The notes beneath the pieces are model-generated. The model saw only the letters and a program-made list of their open reading frames with translations, had not been told where the DNA came from and ran no database searches. From Sphingobacteriia bacterium (GTDB lineage: Bacteria; Bacteroidota; Bacteroidia; NS11-12g; UBA955), in NCBI GenBank assembly GCA_021151535.1, contig JAGKXC010000007.1, forward strand, positions 9,207 through 73,206: a stretch of DNA of 64,000 nucleotides. Direction: 5' to 3'. How positions within the stretch are numbered: position 1 is the stretch's first letter; each line of letters opens with the position of its first letter. A program made the position numbers and the translations under genes. This document shows positions 1 to 8,186 of the stretch, piece after piece.

Positions 1-362
1 GGACGTTCTTCGGCTTGAGATTTTGCCCAGAAGCCGTTAGATAGGATGTTATCTGTAGGCGTAGATAATTTTTGGATAGCACCGTAACCACAGTGGTGGT
101 TGGTAAGGAAAAGGCCTTGAGAAGAGATGATTTCACCTGAGCAGAACATTCTGCCTTCTTTGCCCATTAATCTAACAATAGCATCTTTGGTAGAAGCTTT
201 GTTGATGGAATAGATTTCTTCTGCTGTGAGTTTCAATCCTTTGGCTTGCATTGGGTCTTGAATTTTCTGCAAGAGAACCAATGGCCACATGCCTTCATCG
301 GCGCGGAGTTGCATTAAGCTGCTCAACGCTAAGGCAATGGTAAGTATGCGTTTCTTCAACAT
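1..362 (-). CDS. S46 family dipeptidyl-peptidase (DPP7/DPP11-like), N-terminal part
   Basis: The first 120 residues of a serine peptidase that would cleave dipeptides from peptide N-termini in the periplasm; the rest lies beyond the left edge. Residues 1-21 form a signal peptide (MLKKR, then a hydrophobic stretch), followed by DEGMWPL, the usual mature start of S46 enzymes. NHHCGYGAIQ at residues 88-97 is the family signature, and its second His is the expected catalytic base. The Asp and Ser of the triad are outside the window. Start is the ATG at 362-360. It is divergent from the exonuclease gene at 434. Family assignment is firm; dipeptide specificity (DPP7 or DPP11) cannot be told from this part. 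Confidence 0.9.
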   Translation of the reverse strand, partial: MLKKRILTIALALSSLMQLRADEGMWPLVLLQKIQDPMQAKGLKLTAEEIYSINKASTKDAIVRLMGKEGRMFCSGEIISSQGLFLTNHHCGYGAIQKLSTPTDNILSNGFWAKSQAEER

Positions 363-433
363 AATTATGATATTGAGTTGCAAATTAACTCATTTTGGGG
401 CAGAATTTGTTTATTTTGACCACTTATTCGGGT

Positions 434-1495
434 ATGTTGGGTGATTTGATTGAACTGAGGCCGGAAGGCTATTACTGTGCACAAGCGGATTTGTATATTG
501 ATCCGATGCGCAGTGTAAAGCGTGCACTGGTTACGCATGCGCATTCAGATCATGCCAGGGGTGGGATGGAGCATTATTTGTCGCACAAAGACAGCGAATG
601 GGTTTTGCGATTGCGATTGGGCAAGAATATTTCCTTGCAAACGATGGAATATGGAGAATCCATTTGGATGAATGGGGTTGAAATCACTTTGTATCCTGCT
701 GGGCATGTACCTGGCAGTGCGCAAGTAAGGTTGCGGAATAGCAAGGAGTGTTGGGTAATTTCGGGTGATTATAAAACTGTGGGTGATGGATTAACGCCGG
801 CATTTGAATCGGTTGCATGTGATTATTTTATTACGGAGAGCACATTTGGGCTGCCGGTGTATCGATGGAAGCCGCAGGCGGAGATATTCACTGAGATTAA
901 TGCTTGGTGGCAGGGATGTGCCGAGGAGGGTTTGAATGCGGTAATAAGTTGTTATTCATTGGGTAAGGCGCAGCGCGTGTTGAAATATTTGGATAGGGCG
1001 ATAGGGCGGGTTATTTGTCATGGCAGCATAGCGGAGACAAATGAGGCCTTGGAGCGACAGGGATTTGATTTTGGTAGTTGGGAGCGCGCGGAGATGAGGG
1101 CTAGGGGGAAGAAGGGTGGTGAAAACGTAGAGTCTGTTGCCGGGAAAGTGAAGGGCGCGTTGATAGTTTGTCCGCCAGCGGCGATGGATTCTCAATGGAT
1201 GAAGCAATTTGGCGAATATGAAACGGGCAGTTGCAGTGGATGGATGGGGTTAAGGGGTACACGCCGCTGGGGGAATTTAGACAGGGGATTTGTGTTGAGC
1301 GATCATGCCGATTGGGATCAGTTATTGGGGGCGGTGGAGAGCTGTGGTGCTGAGAACGTATTTGTAACCCATGGATTTAGTGAGATTTTTGCGCGATATT
1401 TAAGGGAGGAGCGCGGTTTATGGGCGCAGACAACGCGGGCACTGATGCGTGGAGATTTTCAGGTTTCGGCGATAGAGAAAGGGGAGGATGGATGA
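434..1495 (+). CDS. Ligase-associated DNA exonuclease (metallo-beta-lactamase fold)
   Basis: A 353-residue beta-CASP/metallo-beta-lactamase protein of the family found beside ATP-dependent DNA ligases in bacteria, thought to process DNA ends before ligation. The metal motif HAHSDH is at residues 35-40; further motifs are AGHVPGSAQV, SGDYK, TESTFGLP and, near the C-terminus, SDHADW and VTHG. The ORF is open back to a TTG at 395, but homologues begin about 10 residues before the EGYYC motif, so the ATG at 434 is preferred. Its stop overlaps the ligase start by four bases (ATGA at 1492-1495), so the two are translationally coupled. The DEXH helicase and PdeM phosphoesterase that often complete this cluster are not here. 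Confidence 0.88.
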   Translation: MLGDLIELRPEGYYCAQADLYIDPMRSVKRALVTHAHSDHARGGMEHYLSHKDSEWVLRLRLGKNISLQTMEYGESIWMNGVEITLYPAGHVPGSAQVRLRNSKECWVISGDYKTVGDGLTPAFESVACDYFITESTFGLPVYRWKPQAEIFTEINAWWQGCAEEGLNAVISCYSLGKAQRVLKYLDRAIGRVICHGSIAETNEALERQGFDFGSWERAEMRARGKKGGENVESVAGKVKGALIVCPPAAMDSQWMKQFGEYETGSCSGWMGLRGTRRWGNLDRGFVLSDHADWDQLLGAVESCGAENVFVTHGFSEIFARYLREERGLWAQTTRALMRGDFQVSAIEKGEDG

Positions 1496-3249
1496 AGCGT
1501 TTTGTGGTATTGATAGAGGAATTGGATAAAACCACGCGTACCAAGGAGAAGGTGCAGGCTTTGGAGCGGTATTTTCGGGAGGCTGAGGCGGTTGATAAAA
1601 TTTGGGTTGTGGCTTTGTTTACGGGCCGGCGGCCGCGTGGAATTATTAAATTGGCGAATTTGCGGAGATGGGCGGCGGATACGTCGGGCATACCGCAATG
1701 GCTATTTGATGAGAGTTATCATTTTGTGGGCGATTTGGCGGAGACAATGGCGTTGTTGGCTGGTGGAAATGTGGAAGATCGATATACGGATGCTGGAATG
1801 TTGAATGCCGAGGTTGCCGAGGATAAAGAACAGAGTAGGAAAGCGCAGATGGTTGTGGAAGGGGAAGATGCCGATGGAAAAGCGTTTTGGTATGAGATGG
1901 GTTTGGATGCGTTATTTCGGAGGTTGGAAGCGATGCGTGGCATGGATGAAGAGATTCAGCGAGCTTGGGTGATAGGCATGTGGCGGCAGATGAAGGTGAC
2001 GCAGAGATTTATTTTTAATAAGTTTTTAACTGGGGGATTTAGGATGGGTGTGAGCGAACAGTTGTTGTTTCAGGCAGTGGGTTTGGTGGAGAATATGGAG
2101 ACAGGTGATGTAGCGCATGCGTTGATGGGCAAGTGGGATCCTTTTGAAGAAAGCTATGAAGCGTTGATACGCGGGGGCGATGATAAACGGGGCAGAAGCA
2201 AACCTTATCCTTTTGCGTTGTGCTATGCGATGGAAGATGAACCTGATGATGGCTTGGAGCACTGGCAATTGGAGTGGAAATGGGATGGTATTCGCGGTCA
2301 GTTGATCAAGCGCAATGGGGATGTGTTTCTTTGGAGCAGGGGTGAAGAGTTGGTGAATGAAATGTTTCCAGAAGTGATTACAGCGGCGCAAGCATTGCCA
2401 GACGGCATAGTGCTGGATGGAGAATTATTGGTTTGGGGTATGGATCACTTGCCTCAAGACTTCCAGCAAATGCAACGCAGATTGGGAAGAAAAAAAGTAG
2501 GTAAGAAATTGTTGCAAGATTGTCCAGTAAAATTTATGGCTTATGATTTAATCGAATGGCAAGGAAACGACATGAGGGAATACGCTTTGCGGGATAGGCG
2601 AAAGTTGTTGGAGTCGTTGTTTGATTTAGATACGAAACATCGTTTATCGCCCTTAAAAAACGGCGATGATGGCGTGTTGTTATCACCCAAAATGGCGGCT
2701 ATGGATTGGGAGGAAGCGAGGGAAATCAGGGCTCAAGCATTGGAGATTCGGGCAGAGGGTTTGATGGTGAAGAGACTGGATTCTACGTACCCGGTGGGAA
2801 GGAAGCGGGGTGATTGGTGGAAGTGGAAATTGGATGCTGAGACGGTTGATTGTGTGATGATTTATGCCCAAAGGGGCCATGGACGTAGGGCGAGTTTGTA
2901 CACCGATTTTACTTTTGCTGTAAGGGATGCTGAAACGTTGGTGCCTTTTGCGAAGGCGTATAGCGGATTAACGGATGCAGAATTTTTGGAAATTAATCAA
3001 TGGATTAAACAGCATACGCGTGAAAGTTTTGGTCCGGTTAGGAGTGTAACCGCCGAGTTGGTATTTGAGGTAGCATTTGAAGGAATTGCTTTTAGCAAAC
3101 GACATAAAAGTGGCATAGCGGTAAGATTTCCGCGAATTGTGCGATGGAGGAAAGACAAGAAAATCGAAGAAATCGCCAGTTTAGACGATTTAAAAATGAT
3201 GATTGCTCGCCGCGAGGGCGAAAAAAATGACAATTCACTGAATCAGTGA
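1492..3249 (+). CDS. ATP-dependent DNA ligase
   Basis: A 585-residue ligase that seals nicks using ATP, probably in DNA repair next to the main NAD-dependent LigA. The N-terminal third is the DNA-binding domain. The nucleotidyltransferase domain carries KWDGIRGQ with the adenylated Lys at residue 263, LDGELLVW (motif III), EGLMVKR (motif IV) and WWKWKLD (motif V); an OB-fold domain follows. The longer ORF begins at 1420, but the ATG at 1492 gives the standard N-terminus (MKRFVVLIEEL) and the ATGA overlap with the exonuclease gene. It converges on pyrE, only 17 bases away. A small hairpin (3233-3251) spans the stop codon. Confidence 0.93.
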   Translation: MKRFVVLIEELDKTTRTKEKVQALERYFREAEAVDKIWVVALFTGRRPRGIIKLANLRRWAADTSGIPQWLFDESYHFVGDLAETMALLAGGNVEDRYTDAGMLNAEVAEDKEQSRKAQMVVEGEDADGKAFWYEMGLDALFRRLEAMRGMDEEIQRAWVIGMWRQMKVTQRFIFNKFLTGGFRMGVSEQLLFQAVGLVENMETGDVAHALMGKWDPFEESYEALIRGGDDKRGRSKPYPFALCYAMEDEPDDGLEHWQLEWKWDGIRGQLIKRNGDVFLWSRGEELVNEMFPEVITAAQALPDGIVLDGELLVWGMDHLPQDFQQMQRRLGRKKVGKKLLQDCPVKFMAYDLIEWQGNDMREYALRDRRKLLESLFDLDTKHRLSPLKNGDDGVLLSPKMAAMDWEEAREIRAQALEIRAEGLMVKRLDSTYPVGRKRGDWWKWKLDAETVDCVMIYAQRGHGRRASLYTDFTFAVRDAETLVPFAKAYSGLTDAEFLEINQWIKQHTRESFGPVRSVTAELVFEVAFEGIAFSKRHKSGIAVRFPRIVRWRKDKKIEEIASLDDLKMMIARREGEKNDNSLNQ

Positions 3250-3251
3250 AT
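3233..3251 (-). terminator. Weak candidate terminator of pyrE
   Basis: A perfect 8-bp stem (ATTCACTG/CAGTGAAT) with a 3-base loop covers the ligase stop codon. Read on the minus strand it is followed, five bases later, by a run of seven T. It could end pyrE transcription inside the 3' end of the ligase gene. The gap before the T run makes this uncertain. Confidence 0.35.
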
Positions 3252-3266
3252 GTTAGAAAGGGGGTA

Positions 3267-3911
3267 TTATCCTTGAATTTTTGATCCCCAATTTGGCGGA
3301 TCGATTGCAAATTCTCTTACTAATTCTAGTTCGGAGGGTTGGATATAACCTTCGGCGGCTGCGACGGTTGTAAGTGAATCCAAGTTAGTGAGGGTATAAA
3401 CGGGGATACCTGCTTGGGAGAATCTTTCCATTGCATTGGCGAATCCATAGGTAAATAGTGCAACAACACCAACCACTTCACCACCGGCTTTTTGCACACC
3501 TTCTACTGCTTGGAATGAACTTTTACCGGTTGAGATGAGGTCTTCTACCAAAACTATTTTATCGCCGGGGATTAATTCGCCTTCAACTTGATTTTGCAGG
3601 CCGTGTTTTTTGGGTTCGGGGCGAACGTAGCAATAGGGAGCGCCAAGTATATGGGCGGCTAAGGCACCATGGGCGATACCTGCGGTTGCGATTCCACCGA
3701 TGCGATTGGCTTGGGGAAATTCGGTTTTAATGATGTTTGCAAGCTCTTCTGCAACGTAGGTTCTAACCTCTGGAAAGGACAGAACCATGCGGTTATCGCA
3801 GTAGATTGGAGATTGAATTCCTGAGGTCCAAGTAAATGGCTTTGATGGACTTAGTTTAACAGCTTTTATTTCGAGAAGAAATTTTGCTAACTTTGCGTTT
3901 CTTTCAGACAT
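3267..3911 (-). CDS. pyrE: Orotate phosphoribosyltransferase
   Basis: Converts orotate and PRPP to OMP in de novo pyrimidine synthesis, in the cytoplasm. The 214-residue length is normal. The substrate region SGIQSPIYCDNR is at about residues 30-41, and the PRPP loop VLVEDLISTGKSS is at 120-132. The start ATG (3911-3909) overlaps the ATG of the divergent Nudix gene (3910-3912): the four bases CATG serve both. A perfect -7 box (TAACTTTG, minus strand 3926-3919) lies inside the Nudix coding region, seven bases before the start, so the transcript is probably nearly leaderless. Function is certain; the promoter is inference from the Bacteroidota consensus. Confidence 0.96.
   Translation of the reverse strand: MSERNAKLAKFLLEIKAVKLSPSKPFTWTSGIQSPIYCDNRMVLSFPEVRTYVAEELANIIKTEFPQANRIGGIATAGIAHGALAAHILGAPYCYVRPEPKKHGLQNQVEGELIPGDKIVLVEDLISTGKSSFQAVEGVQKAGGEVVGVVALFTYGFANAMERFSQAGIPVYTLTNLDSLTTVAAAEGYIQPSELELVREFAIDPPNWGSKIQG
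3888..3895 (+). promoter_or_regulatory. -7 promoter box of the Nudix gene
   Basis: TAACTTTG, an exact match to the Bacteroidota TAnnTTTG box, 14 bases before the ATG at 3910 and inside the 5' end of pyrE. It faces the pyrE box at 3919-3926 on the other strand. No clear -33 TTG was found. Confidence 0.6.
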
Positions 3912-4548
3912 GGGAGCACAAAGTTATAAAATCTATTTTAACGAAAGTGCGTTGGTGATTGCGGAATCTCCAGAGGCATTGAGGGGTTTACCGAATTTAT
4001 ACTATATCGGTGACGATGAGTTGCATAAAAGTTTTAAGATTTTGCTATCGAATGAAACTTATGGTAGGGTGATGAACTTTGGTTTAATCTGCCCAAACCC
4101 GCAGGAAATTTTTGATGAATTCAGGTCGGAATACACGGTAGTTCAGGCTGCGGGTGGTTTGGTATTCAATAAAGAAAACCAAATGTTAACGATTAAGCGG
4201 AATGGATTATGGGATTTGCCTAAGGGTAAAATTGAGCGACATGAAGACCAGATGGCAGCGGCATTGCGTGAGGTGATGGAGGAAACGGGCATCAACATGT
4301 TGAACATTTCGGAGAAAGTGGGTGAAAGTTATCACGCATATTTTGAGGATGATGCGATTATGTTGAAAGAAACACACTGGTATTACATGAATTGCACGGG
4401 CAAATCTACTTTGAAACCGCAGGTTGAAGAGGGAATTAGCGAAGTGAAATTTGCGGATTTAACTTGGTTTACCAGTCCTGATTTTACTTCATATCAAAGC
4501 ATACGCGACGTTGTGAAGCGTGCGTTATCGCGCGAAGCGAAGGGATAA
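3910..4548 (+). CDS. Nudix hydrolase
   Basis: A 212-residue protein with a full Nudix box at residues 106-128: G106, E112, then REVMEETGI with R120, E121, E124 and E125, which bind the metal of the nucleoside-diphosphate substrate. Residues 1-75 form an N-terminal domain without obvious motif, as in the Bacteroidota family with this layout. The substrate cannot be predicted; canonical or oxidised nucleotides and Ap4A-like compounds are all possible. The start is fixed by the overlap with pyrE. Head-to-head linkage to a pyrimidine gene hints at nucleotide housekeeping, but that is inference. Confidence 0.9.
   Translation: MGAQSYKIYFNESALVIAESPEALRGLPNLYYIGDDELHKSFKILLSNETYGRVMNFGLICPNPQEIFDEFRSEYTVVQAAGGLVFNKENQMLTIKRNGLWDLPKGKIERHEDQMAAALREVMEETGINMLNISEKVGESYHAYFEDDAIMLKETHWYYMNCTGKSTLKPQVEEGISEVKFADLTWFTSPDFTSYQSIRDVVKRALSREAKG
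3919..3926 (-). promoter_or_regulatory. -7 promoter box of pyrE
   Basis: TAACTTTG on the minus strand, exact TAnnTTTG, seven bases before the pyrE ATG and inside the Nudix coding region. The two boxes point at each other, so the two 5' ends would overlap by about 10-20 bases. Confidence 0.6.
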
Positions 4549-4574
4549 TTTTTTATAACCGGCGGGGGATTGGG

Positions 4575-5048
4575 TTAGATAACCAGTCCAGAAATATCGA
4601 TATTACTTGGCAGATAAGGTTTAAAATCTGCTTTATAGATGATCAAATCTCTTACGAGTGTTGAACTGATATAGCTTAATTCGGGAGAGCTATTGATAAA
4701 AATTGTTTCAATTTCTGGCCACATAGCTTTATTTAATTGGGCGATATGGCTTTCATAATCGAAATCTGAACCATTTCTAAGGCCCCGAATCAAGAATTTG
4801 GCGTTATTTTTTTTACAAAAATCTACTGTTAAGCCTTCATAGGTATCGATTGATACTTTAGGGTTATTGGCAAAAGTTTGGGATATCCAGTTTTTCCTAA
4901 TTTCGAGATCAAACAAGGTGGTTTTTTTGGTGTTTACACCGATGGCAACAATTACAGCATCAAATAGGCAAGATGTACGATTAATGATATCGGCATGACC
5001 CACGGTTATGGGATCGAACGTACCTGGAAATACTGCTATTTTATCCAT
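4575..5048 (-). CDS. coaD: Phosphopantetheine adenylyltransferase
   Basis: Transfers AMP from ATP to 4'-phosphopantetheine, the fourth step of coenzyme A synthesis. At 157 residues it has normal length. The nucleotide-binding motif TFDPITVGH is at residues 10-18, LIRGLRNGSDFDYE in the middle, and ISSTLVRD near the C-terminus. It is followed (upstream on this strand) by rsmD at a gap of 32 bases; the coaD-rsmD pair is common in bacteria. A near-consensus -7 box (TATCTTCG, minus strand 5063-5056) sits seven bases before the ATG, so coaD may also have its own promoter. It converges on the Nudix gene. Confidence 0.96.
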   Translation of the reverse strand: MDKIAVFPGTFDPITVGHADIINRTSCLFDAVIVAIGVNTKKTTLFDLEIRKNWISQTFANNPKVSIDTYEGLTVDFCKKNNAKFLIRGLRNGSDFDYESHIAQLNKAMWPEIETIFINSSPELSYISSTLVRDLIIYKADFKPYLPSNIDISGLVI

Positions 5049-5080
5049 GATAGAGCGAAGATAATGAAATGTTTGTGGTA

Positions 5081-5623
5081 TTAGCTATTCTGTTGAAAAT
5101 AGCTCAACACGGAGGATCCATAATCTTTTTGTAGTACAGGCGAGCAAATTTCGGGGAACACGAGTTGGGGTTTATGTTCAAAGATTAGGATGGCATCTGG
5201 GTTGGTGGATGAAAGCAGCGGCAAGAGTGTTTGGGGCATAGATTGCAGGTCTGCCATATGGTAAGGTGGATCTGCGAAGATGATATCAAAGCTTTGATCC
5301 AATGTAAAGGGCAATTTTAAGGCATTTCCAGAAAGAATTTCCCAGTTGGGTAGGTTAAACTGTGATTTGGTATTTTTTTGAAACACAACATTCTTTCTGT
5401 CTAAATCAACAGAAGTTACTTTTTCGGCATTACGAGACAGAAATTCTAGGGCAATGATACCTGAACCTGAAAATAAGTCGAGCACATTTGCATGTTGAAT
5501 CCCCACATGATGTTGGAGGGAGTTGAACATGGATTCTCTCATTCTATCTGTTGAGGGACGAACATGAGAGGCGAATCCGGTACCTATCGCCCTACCTTTT
5601 AAATTTCCACCGGTGACGCGCAT
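5081..5623 (-). CDS. rsmD: 16S rRNA (guanine(966)-N(2))-methyltransferase
   Basis: Methylates G966 of 16S rRNA in the small subunit using S-adenosylmethionine. The 180-residue protein opens with MRVTGGNLKGR and the conserved RPSTDRMRESMFNSL (about residues 22-36). The SAM site is DLFSGSG, and FADPPY is the N-methyltransferase catalytic motif. Its 5' end overlaps the 3' end of the DUF3822 gene by 25 bases, so the two are likely translationally coupled, in an operon with coaD. Confidence 0.95.
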   Translation of the reverse strand: MRVTGGNLKGRAIGTGFASHVRPSTDRMRESMFNSLQHHVGIQHANVLDLFSGSGIIALEFLSRNAEKVTSVDLDRKNVVFQKNTKSQFNLPNWEILSGNALKLPFTLDQSFDIIFADPPYHMADLQSMPQTLLPLLSSTNPDAILIFEHKPQLVFPEICSPVLQKDYGSSVLSYFQQNS

Positions 5624-6315
5624 TCGTAGGCTTGTAAAAGGGGTGCAACGAAATGAATGAGGGGTGGTTGTGTAGCAGCAATAATGGGTAGCGGCGGCTG
5701 GGTGAATTCAGCGTGGGGAATTAACTTAATGAAGGTTTGTTTGGCTTGAACGGACCAAGGTGCAAGGGTATCGGTATGGATAGTAACATGCAATTGGTTG
5801 GGTTTAAGTTTTAAGTTATGGAAGGGAAGTAAGGTAAAATATAGGCATTCTTGGGCATTATTCACGTGATAAGAATTAGCCAGAATGAGGGCGCCATTTT
5901 GGAATGCGAAGAGAAAATATTGGTTATGGTGGAACCATCCGTAAACGCTGTTTTCGGCTTTATTGCTGAATTTTTGGGCGATGGGCCACAGAAGTTCTGC
6001 AAAGTGATGTTCTGCGTTGGGGTGGTTGGGAGTTGAGAATTTGATACTTGTTTGCTCGTTGATTTTTACAGTTTTGGTAGACTGCAGATCAGGTAAATGT
6101 GCATCAGCGAATGAATTGGGTACAAATTCGCAAGGAGCATTCCATTCTAACCAGTGTTTTTTAGGTAGGGAGAGTGGAAACTTGGTAATAGTGTATTGGA
6201 TGGGCTGTTGGTTGGCTGCGAATTGAACTTCGTGTAGAATATCATTTTGAAGTAATGCCAATTTTTTATGTTCTGGCAAATTGTTTTCTGATTTCCACGA
6301 CCAAAGGATATCCAT
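5599..6315 (-). CDS. DUF3822 family protein
   Basis: A 238-residue protein of the Bacteroidota family DUF3822, whose members usually sit directly upstream of rsmD and coaD as here. The recognisable region is the middle part, with NQYFLFAFQNGALILANSY followed by LYFTLLPFHNLKLKPNQ, which resembles the strand pattern of an actin-like (ASKHA) fold. No catalytic motif is visible and the function is unknown. The ATG at 6315 is preceded by CAACTTTG (one mismatch to the -7 box), which supports this start. It is slightly shorter than most relatives. The stop lies inside rsmD. Confidence 0.75.
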   Translation of the reverse strand: MDILWSWKSENNLPEHKKLALLQNDILHEVQFAANQQPIQYTITKFPLSLPKKHWLEWNAPCEFVPNSFADAHLPDLQSTKTVKINEQTSIKFSTPNHPNAEHHFAELLWPIAQKFSNKAENSVYGWFHHNQYFLFAFQNGALILANSYHVNNAQECLYFTLLPFHNLKLKPNQLHVTIHTDTLAPWSVQAKQTFIKLIPHAEFTQPPLPIIAATQPPLIHFVAPLLQAYECASPVEI

Positions 6316-6344
6316 ATGGCAAAGTTGCGTTATTTCTCTTAAAC

Positions 6345-6375
6345 AAAAAAGGCCGCCTACTAGGCGACCTTTTTT
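6345..6375 (-). terminator. Intrinsic terminator after ompA-like gene
   Basis: An inverted repeat flanked by an A run and a T run: GGCCGCC, TACTA, GGCGACC, with AAAAAA before and TTTTTT after. It lies just downstream of the OmpA stop codon (minus strand) and before the DUF3822 gene, separating the two transcripts. Confidence 0.8.
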
Positions 6376-6398
6376 GAACTATGCAAAACAGATACTTG

Positions 6399-8027
6399 TT
6401 AGTATTTCAAAATGAAATCAACGCGACGGTTTTTGGTTTTTCCAGCCTCAGTTGTGTTGTCAGTTATAGGCATTTCTTGACCATAACCGATTGCAACCAA
6501 TCTAGAAATATTTACACCGTTTGCTGCCAAGTAGTTTTTCACTGCTTCAGCGCGCTTTTGACTCAATGTTTTGTTTGATTCAGGAGTGCCGTTGTTATCG
6601 GTATGACCTTGAATTTCAACAGTAGCAGTTGGGTATTCGTTCAACAATTTAACCAAGTTGTTCAAATTCTTGAATGAAGCTGGAACGATTACATCTTTAC
6701 CAGTTTCGAAGTTGATACCTTTTGCTTCTAATTTAATTTTATCCAAAGTTTCCTTCTTGAATTCAGGGCAACCTTTGTTAGTAGTAGTACCAATAACATC
6801 TGGGCACTTATCGATGTTGTTGTAAACACCGTCGCCGTCTGTATCAGGGCAACCTTCACCAGCTACTGCACCAGCAACTGTAGGACATTTGTCTTTGCTA
6901 TCTTCAACGCCATCGCCATCAGAATCAGGGCAACCTTTCAAAGAGGCCAAACCTGCTTTATCTGGACAAGCGTCGTCTTTATCAGAAACACCATCGCCGT
7001 CTGTATCAGGGCAACCGTTGAATTTAGCCAAACCAGCTTTGGTTGGGCAAGCATCCAAACGATCTTCTATACCGTCGCCGTCAGAATCAGGGCAACCTTT
7101 GAATTCAGAAGAACCTTTTACATCAGGGCACTTGTCATCGCCATCAAGGATACCATCGCCATCTGTATCAACAGGACAACCAAGGCTATCTACGTGATCG
7201 CGGTATTGAGGCAATGTGCCTTTACATTTGTCGTATTTATCAGCAACACCATCTTCGTCAAGGTCTTTGAATTTACCAGATGGTTTGCCACCTGTAGCCA
7301 TACCTACACCGTCACCAATTTGGTAAGTGAAACCAAATGAATGGTATCCCCACATATCGTTGGTACGATAAAGTTTGTGGATAGGAGGGTGAACAGGGTC
7401 TGGAGTTGCGTTGTTAGCACCATCCCACATATCGCTCATGGTATAAGTATATATAGAACTTACACGGATACCGAAACGTTCTGTTAAGTGAATGGTAAAA
7501 CCTGCACCACCTTGAACAGCAGCACCGATATCGGTAATTGCTGGTTTGTGTGTTAAAGCTGGATCATATTGATCTTGAACATAGGGATCTGGACCCCAAA
7601 TAATCTGACTGAAAGCGTAGAATCCACCGAATCCAGCTTGGATAAATGGTTGGAATTTAGACTCTTCAGAAAGGATTTTGAATCTTCCGCCTACTGTGAA
7701 GTCCATTGTATTAGCGCGGAAAGACTGATATCTTGCGTAATCTGGCAATTGGAAATCATCCCATTTACGGGCATATCCAACGTCTCCAAAAGAGAAATTG
7801 AAAACACCGTCTAATTTTGGGTTGATATAGTACCCAAAACTCAATCCGCCGCCTTGATAATCGGGCTTGCGTTGGAATCCAATTGCGGAACCTAAGTCCC
7901 CAGAATATTCTCTCAAACCGCCGTTAACTTCAAGCGTGTGCGAGCCAGGTAACTGAGCACTTACAGGCAATGCTGAAGCCAACAATGATAGTGCGAGAAT
8001 AGATTTTTTCAAGTAATGTATCTGCAT
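6399..8027 (-). CDS. OmpA family outer membrane protein with thrombospondin type 3 repeats
   Basis: A 542-residue envelope protein that probably links the outer membrane to peptidoglycan. A signal peptide (about residues 1-24, ending PVSAQ) leads into an eight-stranded-type barrel (to about 245). A calcium-binding thrombospondin type 3 region follows (DxDGDG repeats, about 255-415). The C-terminal OmpA peptidoglycan-binding domain contains INFETGKD, VEIQGHTDNNG and NRRVDFILKY. The gene is monocistronic: its own box (TATATTTG, 8065-8058) lies 30 bases upstream and a terminator follows. The abundance of clean repeats and its isolated promoter suggest a major outer membrane protein. Confidence 0.93.
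   Translation of the reverse strand: MQIHYLKKSILALSLLASALPVSAQLPGSHTLEVNGGLREYSGDLGSAIGFQRKPDYQGGGLSFGYYINPKLDGVFNFSFGDVGYARKWDDFQLPDYARYQSFRANTMDFTVGGRFKILSEESKFQPFIQAGFGGFYAFSQIIWGPDPYVQDQYDPALTHKPAITDIGAAVQGGAGFTIHLTERFGIRVSSIYTYTMSDMWDGANNATPDPVHPPIHKLYRTNDMWGYHSFGFTYQIGDGVGMATGGKPSGKFKDLDEDGVADKYDKCKGTLPQYRDHVDSLGCPVDTDGDGILDGDDKCPDVKGSSEFKGCPDSDGDGIEDRLDACPTKAGLAKFNGCPDTDGDGVSDKDDACPDKAGLASLKGCPDSDGDGVEDSKDKCPTVAGAVAGEGCPDTDGDGVYNNIDKCPDVIGTTTNKGCPEFKKETLDKIKLEAKGINFETGKDVIVPASFKNLNNLVKLLNEYPTATVEIQGHTDNNGTPESNKTLSQKRAEAVKNYLAANGVNISRLVAIGYGQEMPITDNTTEAGKTKNRRVDFILKY
6764..7185 (-). repeat. 81-bp tandem repeats encoding thrombospondin type 3 units
   Basis: Six imperfect copies with an 81-base (27-residue) period, recognisable by the recurring cagggcaacc near 6764, 6845, 6926, 7008, 7089 and a diverged copy near 7170. 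Each encodes a DxDGDGx2Dx2DxCP-type calcium-binding unit. Copy number could vary between strains. Confidence 0.85.
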
Positions 8028-8057
8028 ATAGTGTTAGTTTTCGGTTTTTGTAATGGA

Positions 8058-8065
8058 CAAATATA
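8058..8065 (-). promoter_or_regulatory. -7 promoter box of the OmpA-like gene
   Basis: TATATTTG on the minus strand, exact TAnnTTTG, 30 bases before the ATG at 8027. This is one of the few boxes here that leaves room for a normal leader. Confidence 0.6.
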
Positions 8066-8186
8066 AGAAATGCACCGACAAAAAAAATATTTTTAACAAA
8101 TTTTACCCAATAAAATGCATTGTTTACACTAGCATGAAAAAAAATTTGAGTGCTTGGGTGAGAATTCGGGTAACCGATTTCGGTTA

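Noticed and set aside
956..1207. Open reading frames on the minus strand inside the exonuclease and ligase genes
   Set aside because: Shadows of strongly conserved + strand genes; their translations have no family features.
6764..7185. The regular 81-bp units as a CRISPR array or DNA repeat element
   Set aside because: The units are coding, diverged at third positions and encode calcium-binding motifs; there are no unique spacers.
6889..7197. Serine/proline-rich + strand frame across the OmpA repeats
   Set aside because: It arises from the antisense of the thrombospondin type 3 repeats; its repetitiveness is inherited.
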